Assembly: GCF_001006005.1 (NCBI RefSeq)
Contig: NZ_CP011254.1
Span: 4,526,001 to 4,590,000, forward strand
Origin: Serratia fonticola
Lineage (GTDB): Bacteria > Pseudomonadota > Gammaproteobacteria > Enterobacterales > Enterobacteriaceae
Direction: 5' to 3'
Length of the DNA stretch: 64,000 nt
Of the stretch, positions 49,671 through 57,318 are shown piece by piece (positions within the stretch are counted from its first letter, which is position 1; every line of letters starts with the position of its first letter). The notes under the pieces are model-generated. The model was not told where the DNA came from and did not search any database. It saw only the letters and a list, made by a program, of their open reading frames with translations. The translations under genes were made by a program, and so were the position numbers.

Positions 49671-49699
49671 ATAGTGGACAGGTCACGGTTAGCTGTCAA
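49671..49699 (-). promoter_or_regulatory. Predicted promoter of the DapA-like gene
   Basis: Perfect -35 TTGACA (49694-49699, minus strand), 17-bp spacer, -10 CACTAT (49671-49676). This would give a leader of about 225 nt. Confidence 0.55.
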
Positions 49700-49761
49700 T
49701 GGATAACCAGATGATAATAGGGATATTAATAATGGCAGGGTGCATATGAATCTGGCTTATC

Positions 49762-49787
49762 AAACAGAAACCCCGCCGAAGCGGGGT
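49762..49787 (-). terminator. Terminator of the 87-residue hypothetical gene
   Basis: ACCCCGCTTCGGCGGGGT stem-loop followed by TTCTGTTT on the minus strand, 7 bp past the stop codon. Confidence 0.8.
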
Positions 49788-49793
49788 CTGTGA

Positions 49794-50057
49794 TCAACGA
49801 TGTGGGCGCGTGCTGATGGAGGCAGTCCAACTGAAGGTGGCACCTGTTGGCTGTGCCCGGTTGGCTTTGCGTTCTGCGCGGGTCGCTTTGGCAATCTTTT
49901 CACGCGCGGCCATAATGCGATCGATGGCTTCGTCTTTAATTCTATTATGTTCGGAGTTGGTCAACTGGCGCTCGAGGTTTTTGCTTGCTCTGTCCAGATC
50001 GGTTTTTACTTCACGTTGTTCGCTTTCTGTCATCTCTTTCAGCGTTAGTCTCTTCAT
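49794..50057 (-). CDS. Small charged hypothetical protein
   Basis: 87 residues from ATG 50057 (MKRLTLKEMTESEQREVKTD); the longer in-frame start at 50144 overlaps the neighbouring gene. Strongly charged and helical up to residue 70 (DRIMAAREKIAKATRAERKANRA), then an unusual tail ATFSWTASISTRPHR. No membrane segment. I do not recognise it with certainty. Own terminator downstream. Confidence 0.7.
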   Translation of the reverse strand: MKRLTLKEMTESEQREVKTDLDRASKNLERQLTNSEHNRIKDEAIDRIMAAREKIAKATRAERKANRAQPTGATFSWTASISTRPHR

Positions 50058-50140
50058 TTTGGCAACCTGTGTTGTGAAGTTGACTTTCAGTGTACAGCAT
50101 TTATGGCAAAGATATTGTTCTGAAGTTATCAACGAGCCTA

Positions 50141-50806
50141 TCAAACTTCTTCCAGTAGTTCGCTGAGAAAGCGGCGCATGCGTTCGGTGCGTAATGCCGC
50201 CATCCTTCGGCCTGCCGCAGTCTGAAAACCTTCCTGTAGTTTGAACAGCTTGGTTTCGAAGTGATCCAGAGTGAATCGCTTGTCATCATACTGGCGCTGT
50301 TGCGCCAGCGGGTCGGCGGCATCGTATAGGGCACTACGCATGCGGCCACCGATGTAGAAGCAGCGGGCAACGCCGATCATGCCAATCGCATCCAGCCTGT
50401 CGGCATCCTGCAGGATTTTGGCCTCCAGCGTTTGCGGCGGAATAGCGGCAGAAAAGCTGTGAGCCTCAATCGCGTGCGCGGTCTTGTTGATATTCTCATC
50501 AGACCAACCAAGGGTTGCCAGCGCGATGCCGGCTTTTTCTGCCGCCATGCGGGAGGCCAGATGGCGCTGAGGGGAGTTTTTCTCTACTGCAACGCAGTCA
50601 TGCAGCAACACGGCGGCACACAGAATTTGCTGGTCTCCCCCTTCATCCTGGCTGATTTGGCGACAATTTTTCCACACGCGGTGCAGGTGGGCCACATCAT
50701 GCGAGCCATCATCGCCCTCTAGCGTCAGCGGCAGTAACTCCTGGGCTAATGCTTGAAATGGAGAGAAGGGTTGTAACAGCTCTGGGGAGACAGTTGGAGA
50801 ATGCAC
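50141..50806 (-). CDS. HD-domain phosphohydrolase (YedJ-like)
   Basis: 221 residues. HD metal site: SHDVAHLHRVWKN (first His), LLHDCVAVEKN (HD) and ILQDADRLDAIGMIG (last Asp), the layout of E. coli YedJ, to which it shows clear similarity (HSFSA, DDKRFTLDHFETKLFKL). Probably a nucleotide or phosphate ester hydrolase; substrate unknown. Confidence 0.87.
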   Translation of the reverse strand: MHSPTVSPELLQPFSPFQALAQELLPLTLEGDDGSHDVAHLHRVWKNCRQISQDEGGDQQILCAAVLLHDCVAVEKNSPQRHLASRMAAEKAGIALATLGWSDENINKTAHAIEAHSFSAAIPPQTLEAKILQDADRLDAIGMIGVARCFYIGGRMRSALYDAADPLAQQRQYDDKRFTLDHFETKLFKLQEGFQTAAGRRMAALRTERMRRFLSELLEEV

Positions 50807-50844
50807 AAATCGATCCTTATCAATAGGCTGGAAGTGAGGAGGGA

Positions 50845-51114
50845 TTACTCGTTGTGAAGGTTGCCGTATTTGTTGTCGTACTCGCGCCGATAGCCGCGCG
50901 CCTTATTGCGATCGCGTATCCATAGATAGCCGCAAACCAGGGCCACCAGCGTTGAAAATGAGACATTACGCATATCCCGGTCATAATAAAACACCAACAA
51001 TGCATCCAGCGCCGCCACCAGGGCAATCCACTTATACATGTGCGACTGCCGCCGCGTTGCGGCGTTAAGGCGTTTCAACTGTCTGGCTTCATGCAAAACC
51101 GGCTTTTGCTGCAT
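50845..51114 (-). CDS. Small two-helix membrane protein, hypothetical
   Basis: 89 residues from ATG 51114 (MQQKPVLHEARQL). Two hydrophobic segments (WIALVAALDALLVFYY and FSTLVALVCGYLWI) between basic ends. Function unknown; no similarity recognised. Confidence 0.7.
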   Translation of the reverse strand: MQQKPVLHEARQLKRLNAATRRQSHMYKWIALVAALDALLVFYYDRDMRNVSFSTLVALVCGYLWIRDRNKARGYRREYDNKYGNLHNE

Positions 51115-51301
51115 AGTCACTCATCATCAATCAGTCCAGTTGCTAAATTAGCAGATTATTCCCGACAGCGTCATAGCGGATAATGGCTGTTATGTCACTT
51201 TCTGCATCGGTTTAAAAATCATGCGCTGACGGATTGAAATCGGCCAAAAACATGATAGGTTATTTATTCACTATTTCCGGTTTTATATTCAGTAGGTGGC
51301 G

Positions 51302-51613
51302 ATGATTGTCAGAACCTGGCACGGCTGCGTGCCGCTACAACATCGGCAAGGATTTGCCGATCATTTGCATGTCACAGGCGTCAAGCATGCTAAAGAGATT
51401 GCGGGCAACCGTGGGGCTTTTGTCAGGCAAGAAGTGCAGGGAGAGTATGCGCATTTCTTTCTGGCAACCTATTGGACCTCGCTGGAGGCCATCAAGTGTT
51501 TCGCGGGTGAAGCCTATCAGGTGGCGGTCACTTATCCGGATGATGAAGCCTTCGCGCTGATCTCCGATCCTTACGTATTTCACCATCAGGTTGATGAAAT
51601 CGTCGAGCTTTAA
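51302..51613 (+). CDS. Antibiotic biosynthesis monooxygenase (ABM)-domain protein
   Basis: 103 residues. Ferredoxin-like dimeric alpha-beta barrel pattern: MIVRTWHGCVPLQHRQGFADHL, GNRGAFVRQEV..HFFLATYWTSLEAIKCFAGE. Related to small heme- or quinone-related monooxygenases, but many are of unknown function. Followed by a SnoaL-like gene 31 bases downstream, probably one transcript. Confidence 0.75.
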   Translation: MIVRTWHGCVPLQHRQGFADHLHVTGVKHAKEIAGNRGAFVRQEVQGEYAHFFLATYWTSLEAIKCFAGEAYQVAVTYPDDEAFALISDPYVFHHQVDEIVEL

Positions 51614-51644
51614 CCTCGGATTCAACGTTATGCAGGGGATTACG

Positions 51645-52025
51645 ATGAACAGCAAAACAGTACGCCCAGAAGAGATCGTGCAACAGCAGCTTGATGCCTA
51701 CAATGCCCGTGATATCGACGCCTTTATGGCCTGCTGGGCCGATGATGCGCTGTATTATCAGCATCCGGATACGCTGCTTGCCCGTGGTAAAGGTGAAATT
51801 CGTGAGCGTCATCTTGCCCGATTCCAAGAGCCTAGCCTATACGGTGAGCGAATCAAACGTATGGTGGTGGAGAATTTGGTCATCGACCAAGAGGTGGTCA
51901 CGCGCAATTTTCCACAGGGACGCGGGAAGATGGACGTTATTGCCATCTATGAGATTGAGCAAGGAAAGATCGCCAAGGCCTGGTTTAAGATTGGGCCTTG
52001 TGAACTGGATGAGGGCGCGTTATAG
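51645..52025 (+). CDS. SnoaL-like / NTF2-fold protein
   Basis: 126 residues from ATG 51645 (AGGGGATT upstream). QQQLDAYNARDIDAFMACWADDALYYQHPDTLLARGKGEIRERH is the typical N-terminal half of a steroid-isomerase-like NTF2 domain, and IYEIEQGKIAKAWFKIG the last strands. Catalytic role unknown. Confidence 0.78.
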   Translation: MNSKTVRPEEIVQQQLDAYNARDIDAFMACWADDALYYQHPDTLLARGKGEIRERHLARFQEPSLYGERIKRMVVENLVIDQEVVTRNFPQGRGKMDVIAIYEIEQGKIAKAWFKIGPCELDEGAL

Positions 52026-52030
52026 CGCCC
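52013..52030. terminator. Hairpin between the SnoaL-like and RidA genes
   Basis: GGGCGC-GTTATA-GCGCCC spanning the SnoaL-like stop codon, between convergent genes. No T-run. Confidence 0.4.
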
Positions 52031-52036
52031 CCTGAT

Positions 52037-52414
52037 TTACAGTGCCAAAATGGCTTCGATCTCGACGTTGAGATCGGGCGAAAACAGGGCGCTGACGGCA
52101 ACCAAAGAACTGGCAGGGAGCGCACCGTCCAGATAGTCGAACAGGACGTCACGGATGGCGGCCAGGTCGGCTATCTCGGTCAGAAAAACGGTGATTTTGA
52201 TCAGTGATTTAAGATTGGTGCCTTCGCTGGCAGCCACGGCCGCCAGTTGTTCCAGTATGGCGCGAGCCTGGTCTTGTACCGCTTGCCCCTGGGCTTCGGT
52301 GGCAAAGGCTGTCAGGCCAGAAACGTACAGCGTATCGGCGTGGCGTACCGCGTGCACATAGGGCCCACCTGGCTTAGGTAATTTTGTATAGTTGGTACGT
52401 TTGAGTAATGACAT
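52037..52414 (-). CDS. RidA family protein
   Basis: 125 residues from ATG 52414 (MSLLKRTNYTKLPKPGGPYVHAVRHADTLYVSG); the longer upstream frame covers a divergent gene and is not real. YjgF/YER057c/UK114 fold: GTNLKSLIKITVFLTEIADLAAIRDVL and ASSLVAVSALFSPDLNVEIEAIL. The catalytic Arg of true RidA (in R-[ST]-x-V near residue 105) appears as SSLVAV, so imine deaminase activity is doubtful. Confidence 0.85.
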   Translation of the reverse strand: MSLLKRTNYTKLPKPGGPYVHAVRHADTLYVSGLTAFATEAQGQAVQDQARAILEQLAAVAASEGTNLKSLIKITVFLTEIADLAAIRDVLFDYLDGALPASSLVAVSALFSPDLNVEIEAILAL

Positions 52415-52537
52415 GATGACCCCACGAGATGACCAAGAGCACGCACTCATCAGCACGTGCAGCCGAAAGTTTTGCAGGATGCTGCCTGATAATACTATCA
52501 TCCCAGGCAGTCGTTCACGCAATAAGGGTGCATAAGG

Positions 52538-53395
52538 GTGATCAACCAGGCATTTATTCCTTATCTGCAACGTTGGCAACTTGAGCCAGACGGGCCAGCA
52601 TTTGAAACCCATAGCAGCCTGTTGATGCCGGTACGCTATCAAATGATGCCTGCAATGCTGAAAATTGCCCGCGAACAGGAAGAAAAATTTGGCGGCCAGC
52701 TGATGTGCTGGTGGCGTGGAGAAGGTGCTGCGCGGGTGCTGGCCTGGCATGATGACGGCATTTTGCTGGAAAGGGCCATGGGGCCTTTATCATTGGCACA
52801 GCTGGTACGCAACGGTGAAGACCAACGGGCAACCGCTATTCTGTGCAAGGTCATTGCTCGATTGCATGCGCCACGAGATGAACCTTACCCTGAACTGATC
52901 CCCTTGCATCAGTGGTTTAATGCCCTATGGCCCGCAGCGCAGGCTCACGGAGGCATGCTGCGCTTGAGTGCCACCGCTGCGGCAGAACTGTTGACCAGCC
53001 CGCGGGATCAAGGGGTGTTGCATGGGGATATTCACCATGACAACGTGCTGGATTTTGCCGAACGCGGCTGGCTAGTGATCGATCCCAAGCGTCTGTATGG
53101 CGAGCGTGGATTTGATTACGCCAATATCTTCTGCAACCCCAATTACGGTGTCGCCACCGATCCCGATATCTTCCATCGTCGCGTTGAACAGGTTTGCTCG
53201 CTGGCTGGCTTGGAACGTTACCGTCTGCTGCAGTGGATCCTGGCCTGGGCGGGGCTTTCCGCGGCCTGGTTTTTGGAAGATGGTGAGCAAGCGGATATCG
53301 ATTTTCGCGTAGCAGAACTGGCAGCGCGTGCCTTGGGTATCGCACTGCCGCAGGGTGATAGCGGATTTATCCTGCCAATCGTTGAGAGCCAATAG
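52538..53395 (+). CDS. APH(6)-like streptomycin 6-phosphotransferase family kinase
   Basis: 285 residues. Kinase loop HGDIHHDNVLD (162-172) and metal-binding IDPKRLYGERGFDYAN (181-196) are typical of the APH(6)/hydroxyurea phosphotransferase family, with MCWWRGEGAARVLAW and LLERAMG in the N-lobe. Starts at GTG 52538 with ATAAGG upstream; divergent from the RidA gene. Members inactivate streptomycin by phosphorylation. Whether this chromosomal copy does so is not known. Neighbouring genes give no metabolic clue. Confidence 0.85.
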   Translation: MINQAFIPYLQRWQLEPDGPAFETHSSLLMPVRYQMMPAMLKIAREQEEKFGGQLMCWWRGEGAARVLAWHDDGILLERAMGPLSLAQLVRNGEDQRATAILCKVIARLHAPRDEPYPELIPLHQWFNALWPAAQAHGGMLRLSATAAAELLTSPRDQGVLHGDIHHDNVLDFAERGWLVIDPKRLYGERGFDYANIFCNPNYGVATDPDIFHRRVEQVCSLAGLERYRLLQWILAWAGLSAAWFLEDGEQADIDFRVAELAARALGIALPQGDSGFILPIVESQ

Positions 53396-53401
53396 CGGGA
53401 T

Positions 53402-54586
53402 TCAAGGCATTTTGCGCCGTGGTAATGAGAAAATAGCGTATGCCAGTACACCGCCAATCAGCCCCCAGAACGCAGCCCCCACGTTTAACAACGTCAGCCC
53501 GGAAGCGGTGATCAGAAAAGTGATCACCGCAGCGTCCCGCTGTTTATCATCCTGGAGCGCGCGTTGCAAACTACCTGCAATGGTGCCTAATAACGCCAGC
53601 CCGGCGATGGTATGGATCAAGGTTACCGGCAGCGCGCTGAACAGCATGCCAATGGTACCGCCAAACACCCCGGCTAACAGATAAAAGCCGCCGGCGGCCA
53701 CGGCAGCCATATAGCGGCGTTTGGGATCGGGATGAACGTCCGGCCCCATACAGATGGCGGCGGTGATGGCCGCAATGCATACCGTAAAACCGCCAAAGGG
53801 GGCCAGCACCAGAGCCGTCAGGGCAGTCCAACTGATTAATGGCGAAGTGGGGACGTCATACCCGCCAGCCTTGAGAGTGGCGATGCCAGGCGCGTTCTGC
53901 GAGGCCATCGTCACGACAAAGAAAGGAATACCTATGCCCAGCAACGTCGACAGCGTGAAGTGCGGAGCGATAAATTCCGGCTTGGCGAAGGATAGCGTTT
54001 GTTGGGTGAAATGAATGTTACCCTGTAACGCTGCGATGATCAGCCCGGCCAGCAACGTCAGAACGATCCCGTAACGCGGCAGATAACGGCGGGTGAACAG
54101 ATACACCAGGCACATACCGGCGCTGAGAGAAAAGTTGATCTGCAAGGAAGCAAAGGCATCCAACCCGAAGCGGAGCAATATTCCGGCCAGCATCGCTGCC
54201 GATATGGCCTGCGGGATATGGTTCATCAACCTGGCAAACAGGCCGGTGACACCACACAGCAGGATTAGCCCACTGGCGAAAATAAATACCCCGATGGCCT
54301 CATTGAGCGGGGTACCGGGCAAGCTGGTGACCAGCAACGCGGCACCAGGCGTCGACCAGGCGGTGAGGATTGGCGTACGGTAATAGAGCGAGAGCCCCAA
54401 CGAAGTGATACCCATGCCTAGACCAAGCATGCTCAACCAGCCGCCAATTTGTATCGGGCTTGCCCCCGCAGCAGCAGCGGCCTGGAAGATAATCGCTGCA
54501 GAACTGGTATAGCCTACCAGCACGGCGACAAAACCGGCAACGATGGCAGAAAAGGAGATATCACGTAATGAGAGTGCAGGACGCAT
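53402..54586 (-). CDS. benE: Benzoate/H+ symporter family protein BenE (YdcO)
   Basis: 394 residues from ATG 54586 with GGGAG upstream (MRPALSLRDISFS); the upstream extension covers the operator region. About 12 membrane segments; FVAVLVGYTSSAAIIFQAAAAAG, LTAWSTPGAALLVTSLPGTPLNEAIGVF and VTMASQNAPGIATLKA are BenE hallmarks. Divergent from a SutR-type regulator, as ydcO/ydcN in E. coli. Confidence 0.92.
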   Translation of the reverse strand: MRPALSLRDISFSAIVAGFVAVLVGYTSSAAIIFQAAAAAGASPIQIGGWLSMLGLGMGITSLGLSLYYRTPILTAWSTPGAALLVTSLPGTPLNEAIGVFIFASGLILLCGVTGLFARLMNHIPQAISAAMLAGILLRFGLDAFASLQINFSLSAGMCLVYLFTRRYLPRYGIVLTLLAGLIIAALQGNIHFTQQTLSFAKPEFIAPHFTLSTLLGIGIPFFVVTMASQNAPGIATLKAGGYDVPTSPLISWTALTALVLAPFGGFTVCIAAITAAICMGPDVHPDPKRRYMAAVAAGGFYLLAGVFGGTIGMLFSALPVTLIHTIAGLALLGTIAGSLQRALQDDKQRDAAVITFLITASGLTLLNVGAAFWGLIGGVLAYAIFSLPRRKMP

Positions 54587-54601
54587 AACCGCTCCCGAGT
54601 A

Positions 54602-54656
54602 TTGTGCGTTATAACGGTCGAATTGACGGAGCATAGCATCGTGCGTTATAGCGCAC
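54602..54656. promoter_or_regulatory. Candidate SutR operators in the benE/sutR gap
   Basis: TTGTGCGTTATAACG (54602-54616) and TCGTGCGTTATAGCG (54639-54653) are near-identical direct repeats 37 bp apart. The second is part of the inverted repeat GTGCGTTATAGCGCAC (54641-54656), which overlaps the -35 of the TATAAT (54664-54669) promoter of sutR. Confidence 0.6.
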
Positions 54657-54696
54657 AAGGGGCTATAATCGCCGCAGGTTTTTCAGGAGAATAGCT

Positions 54697-55260
54697 ATGC
54701 AGGATCTTGCCAGCCATTTGGCGCAAACGCTGAAGTCATTACGTACGCAACGCGGTTGGAGCCTTAATCAGGCTGCCGAAAATACCGGCGTCAGCAAGGC
54801 GATGCTGGGGCAGATCGAACGGGGCGAGTCCAGCCCAACGGTGGCGACCTTATGGAAAATTGCTACCGGGTTTAACGTGGCTTTCTCTGCCTTTCTGGAA
54901 ACGGCGCCGTTACAGCCGGCAGCTATGTTGCATCGTTATGGCGAGTTGCCAATCTTCAATCAAGACAATGCCGACATGCGTGTGGTGCCGCTTTTCCCGT
55001 TCGACCACCAACTGGGTTTTGATATGTTTGTCATCGATTTAGCCCCTGGCGCGCTCAGTGAATCCTCGGCTCATGAGCCGGGCGTGATTGAACATGTCAT
55101 TGTCATCAGTGGCCAACTTGAACTGGCGATTAACGGTGAGTGGCATAGCCTTGCCAGCGGAGAAGCCATGCGTTTCCAGGCGGATTGCCCACATGCGTAT
55201 CATAATGCCAGCGCAGAGCCGGTACGTATTCACGACTTGATCCATTACCCCCTGGTTTAA
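54697..55260 (+). CDS. sutR: XRE-cupin transcriptional regulator SutR (YdcN)
   Basis: 187 residues (E. coli 178). N-terminal Cro/C1 HTH (RGWSLNQAAENTGVSKAMLGQIERGESSPTVATLWKIATG) nearly matching YdcN, and a C-terminal cupin (HEPGVIEHVIVISGQLELAINGEWHSLASGEAMRFQADCPHAY). In E. coli it regulates sulfur-use genes and lies divergent from ydcO, the same arrangement as here, though at a different chromosomal place. Confidence 0.92.
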   Translation: MQDLASHLAQTLKSLRTQRGWSLNQAAENTGVSKAMLGQIERGESSPTVATLWKIATGFNVAFSAFLETAPLQPAAMLHRYGELPIFNQDNADMRVVPLFPFDHQLGFDMFVIDLAPGALSESSAHEPGVIEHVIVISGQLELAINGEWHSLASGEAMRFQADCPHAYHNASAEPVRIHDLIHYPLV

Positions 55261-55330
55261 ACCGGATTTATTCGCAGCAGTGAATTTTGACGTGCAAAAA
55301 GGGTGCTCACGGACCGCCTCCCAGCAAGTT

Positions 55331-55354
55331 ACGGATGGGGCGAACCCCATCCGT
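55331..55354 (-). terminator. 3' hairpin of the hok transcript
   Basis: ACGGATGGGG-CGAA-CCCCATCCGT hairpin 10 bp past the hok stop codon. Probably the 3' end structure of the stable toxin mRNA. Confidence 0.6.
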
Positions 55355-55363
55355 GGGATCGCC

Positions 55364-55516
55364 TTACCGCTGTTTCAGGCAAGACAGAATGGCGGCAATT
55401 TCCGTTGTTCCTTGCCTGACGCGTAATTCACACAGCGAATCACGTGTTATCCAGATGACTGCGATCAGCGTCACACAGATAACGATCAGGCATAAAACCA
55501 GCAGTTTTTGCGGCAT
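55364..55516 (-). CDS. hok: Type I toxin, Hok/Gef family
   Basis: 50 residues: MPQKLLVLCLIVICVTLIAVIWITRDSLCELRVRQG-type sequence with one membrane helix, the conserved TR-SLCE-R motif and a C-terminal EIAAILSC, as in Hok (52 residues). Depolarises the inner membrane. AAGGAGG ribosome site eight bases upstream. The frame is open 38 codons further upstream over the leader, as the mok-type overlapping frame would be. An antisense sok-like RNA is predicted opposite the leader (55571-55628). Confidence 0.88.
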   Translation of the reverse strand: MPQKLLVLCLIVICVTLIAVIWITRDSLCELRVRQGTTEIAAILSCLKQR

Positions 55517-55535
55517 TCTTAACCTCCTTGTCCCT

Positions 55536-55564
55536 TGATTTTGGGATTTTAAGAGGCTAACCTC
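55536..55564 (+). promoter_or_regulatory. sok antisense promoter
   Basis: -35 TTGATT (55536-55541), 17-bp spacer, -10 TAACCT (55559-55564), on the strand opposite hok. Same position relative to the hok ribosome site as the R1 plasmid sok promoter (AGAGGCTATCCT there, AGAGGCTAACCT here). Confidence 0.65.
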
Positions 55565-55570
55565 ACCTTG

Positions 55571-55628
55571 CTTAGGAGTGAGATCGGCCTCGGATTGATG
55601 TAAATCGGTCCGGGGCTTTTCTCTTTCC
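55571..55628 (+). ncRNA. sok: Sok-like antisense RNA
   Basis: Complementary to the hok leader upstream of its ribosome site. The 3' end CCGGGGCTTTTCTCTTTCC resembles the R1 Sok end ACGGGGCTATCTTCTTTCT. Length about 58 nt (R1 Sok 64). It would block translation of the overlapping leader frame and so of hok. Boundaries are inferred. Confidence 0.6.
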
Positions 55629-55754
55629 ATCCTTTACCAAATGCTCCAGACGGAAAGATCCAGAGCACCCACCTGCAGTCTACTTAATACCCATGCTGTT
55701 GAATGCGCACGATTGTTCAGATAGCGAAGCGTTTCGCAATTTTTCTGTGCATCA

Positions 55755-55788
55755 TAAAAAAACGCCGAAGCTAGGCTCCGGCGTTTTT
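55755..55788 (-). terminator. Terminator of dtpA
   Basis: AACGCCG...CGGCGTT stem flanked by A-run and T-run on both sides; serves dtpA (-) and could also stop plus-strand transcripts. Confidence 0.88.
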
Positions 55789-55809
55789 GAGGTCAGGTTA
55801 CAGCAGAGA

Positions 55810-57318
55810 TTAGAGAGCAGCAGCTTTCGCTTTTGCTGCCGTATCTTCTGCGGTATCCAACGTCATGCGATACAGCTTCGGTGCGGTCAGCATCATCAGC
55901 ACGGCGATCACTGCCGTGGCGATACCAATCTGCATAAACACGTGGCTATAGATAGCCAAAGAAGCATGCGCATCGTTGATGTCGCTTGGGACGGCGGTCA
56001 GACCCGCGACCTTACCGGCGATCAGCGCGGCGGCGGCGGTGGTCAGGAACCAGGAGCCCATGATAAAGCCCATCAGGCGTTGTGGTACCAACTGGGCGAC
56101 CATGGCCAGACCCAGACCAGAGATCATCAACTCACCGATACTCTGCAGCGCATAGCTCAAGATTAGCCAGTTAACGGACACGATGCCCTGGTCGTTGGCG
56201 AAGCTTGCGCCCCACGGCAGCACCAGGAATGCACCGGAACACAGGATCATGCCGAAGGCAAACTTGTGCGGCATTGGCAGACGATCGCCCATCTTGTTAT
56301 ACAGCGCGGCGAGAATAGGGCTGGCCATCATGATCCAGAACGGGTTCAGTGCCTGATACTGCTCTGGTTCAAAAGCGATCCCCAGAATATTGTGCTCAAC
56401 GTTGTGGATAGCAAAGAAGTTCAGTGAGGTTGGCATCTGGCTGTACAACACGAAGAACACCACCGCTTCGAGCATCAGCAGGAAGGCCACGATCATTTTA
56501 CGACGAGCGGCACCGTGTAAGGCGAAGGTTTCCTTGGCGAACACGATGACGATACCCACAGAGATGATAGCCAGTGCCCAGCGTGCGATAATCTGGTTGT
56601 GCAGCAACCAGCTGGAAATGGCGATCAACGCCACTACACCAACGATCACCATCAGCAGTTTTTTGACCTGCAGGGGCTTAAAGTCAGGTTTTGAACCGTA
56701 TTGCTTAACCCAGCCGTGGCACATCATAAAGTTGACCAGAGTGATCAGCATCCCCACCACGCTCAGTGAGAAGGCGACGCTCCAGCCATATTTGGCCGCT
56801 AGCCATGGGGTTGCCAGCATGGAGAAGAATGAGCCGATGTTGACGGACATATAGTACATGGTAAATGCACCGTCCAAACGCGGATCGTCTTTCTCATAGC
56901 AGGTAGACAGCAGGGAAGAAGGGTTGGCTTTAAACAGACCGCTACCCACGGCGATGGTGGCCATCCCCAGGTAAACCCAGAAAATATCATGGCCAGAATA
57001 GGCCACCATGGCGTAGCCGGCGGCCAGCACAATGGCTCCCAAGACGATCACCCGCTTGGAGCCAAGAACTTTATCCCCCAACCAGCCACCAATGGCCACG
57101 AAACCGTACACCAGCGCGCTGAATGAGGAGAACAGCGTAATCGAGTCGGCTTCACTCAGGCCAAGCATCTTGACCAGATAGACCGCCATGATGCCTTGCA
57201 GACCGTAGTAGCCGAAACGTTCCCAGAGTTCAATCGAGAAGATCAGGTAGAAGGCCTTAGGTTGCTTAAACGCGTTAAGGCTAATGTTTTCCGAAGAATT
57301 GTTGTTTGCAGTTGACAC
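55810..57318 (-). CDS. dtpA: Dipeptide/tripeptide:H+ symporter DtpA
   Basis: 502 residues (E. coli 500) from GTG 57318 with AGAGGTACC upstream, the same GTG start and N-terminus (VSTAN) as E. coli; the 64-codon upstream extension is not homologous. POT family: [40 protein letters not shown] and the [15 protein letters not shown] signature, ExxERFxYY motif present. 14 membrane segments. Imports di- and tripeptides. Confidence 0.97.
   Translation of the reverse strand: MSTANNNSSENISLNAFKQPKAFYLIFSIELWERFGYYGLQGIMAVYLVKMLGLSEADSITLFSSFSALVYGFVAIGGWLGDKVLGSKRVIVLGAIVLAAGYAMVAYSGHDIFWVYLGMATIAVGSGLFKANPSSLLSTCYEKDDPRLDGAFTMYYMSVNIGSFFSMLATPWLAAKYGWSVAFSLSVVGMLITLVNFMMCHGWVKQYGSKPDFKPLQVKKLLMVIVGVVALIAISSWLLHNQIIARWALAIISVGIVIVFAKETFALHGAARRKMIVAFLLMLEAVVFFVLYSQMPTSLNFFAIHNVEHNILGIAFEPEQYQALNPFWIMMASPILAALYNKMGDRLPMPHKFAFGMILCSGAFLVLPWGASFANDQGIVSVNWLILSYALQSIGELMISGLGLAMVAQLVPQRLMGFIMGSWFLTTAAAALIAGKVAGLTAVPSDINDAHASLAIYSHVFMQIGIATAVIAVLMMLTAPKLYRMTLDTAEDTAAKAKAAAL

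Noticed and set aside
49437..49793. Lysine riboswitch upstream of the DapA-like gene
   Set aside because: The conserved L-box words were looked for on the minus strand and not found; the leader has a different architecture.
52415..52750. Long N-terminal extension of the RidA-like gene
   Set aside because: It covers the start of a divergent conserved gene and contains no family sequence.
55693..56166. 157-codon plus-strand frame antisense to dtpA
   Set aside because: Opposite a conserved transporter gene, crosses its terminator, and is His/Gln-rich as shadow frames of this kind often are.
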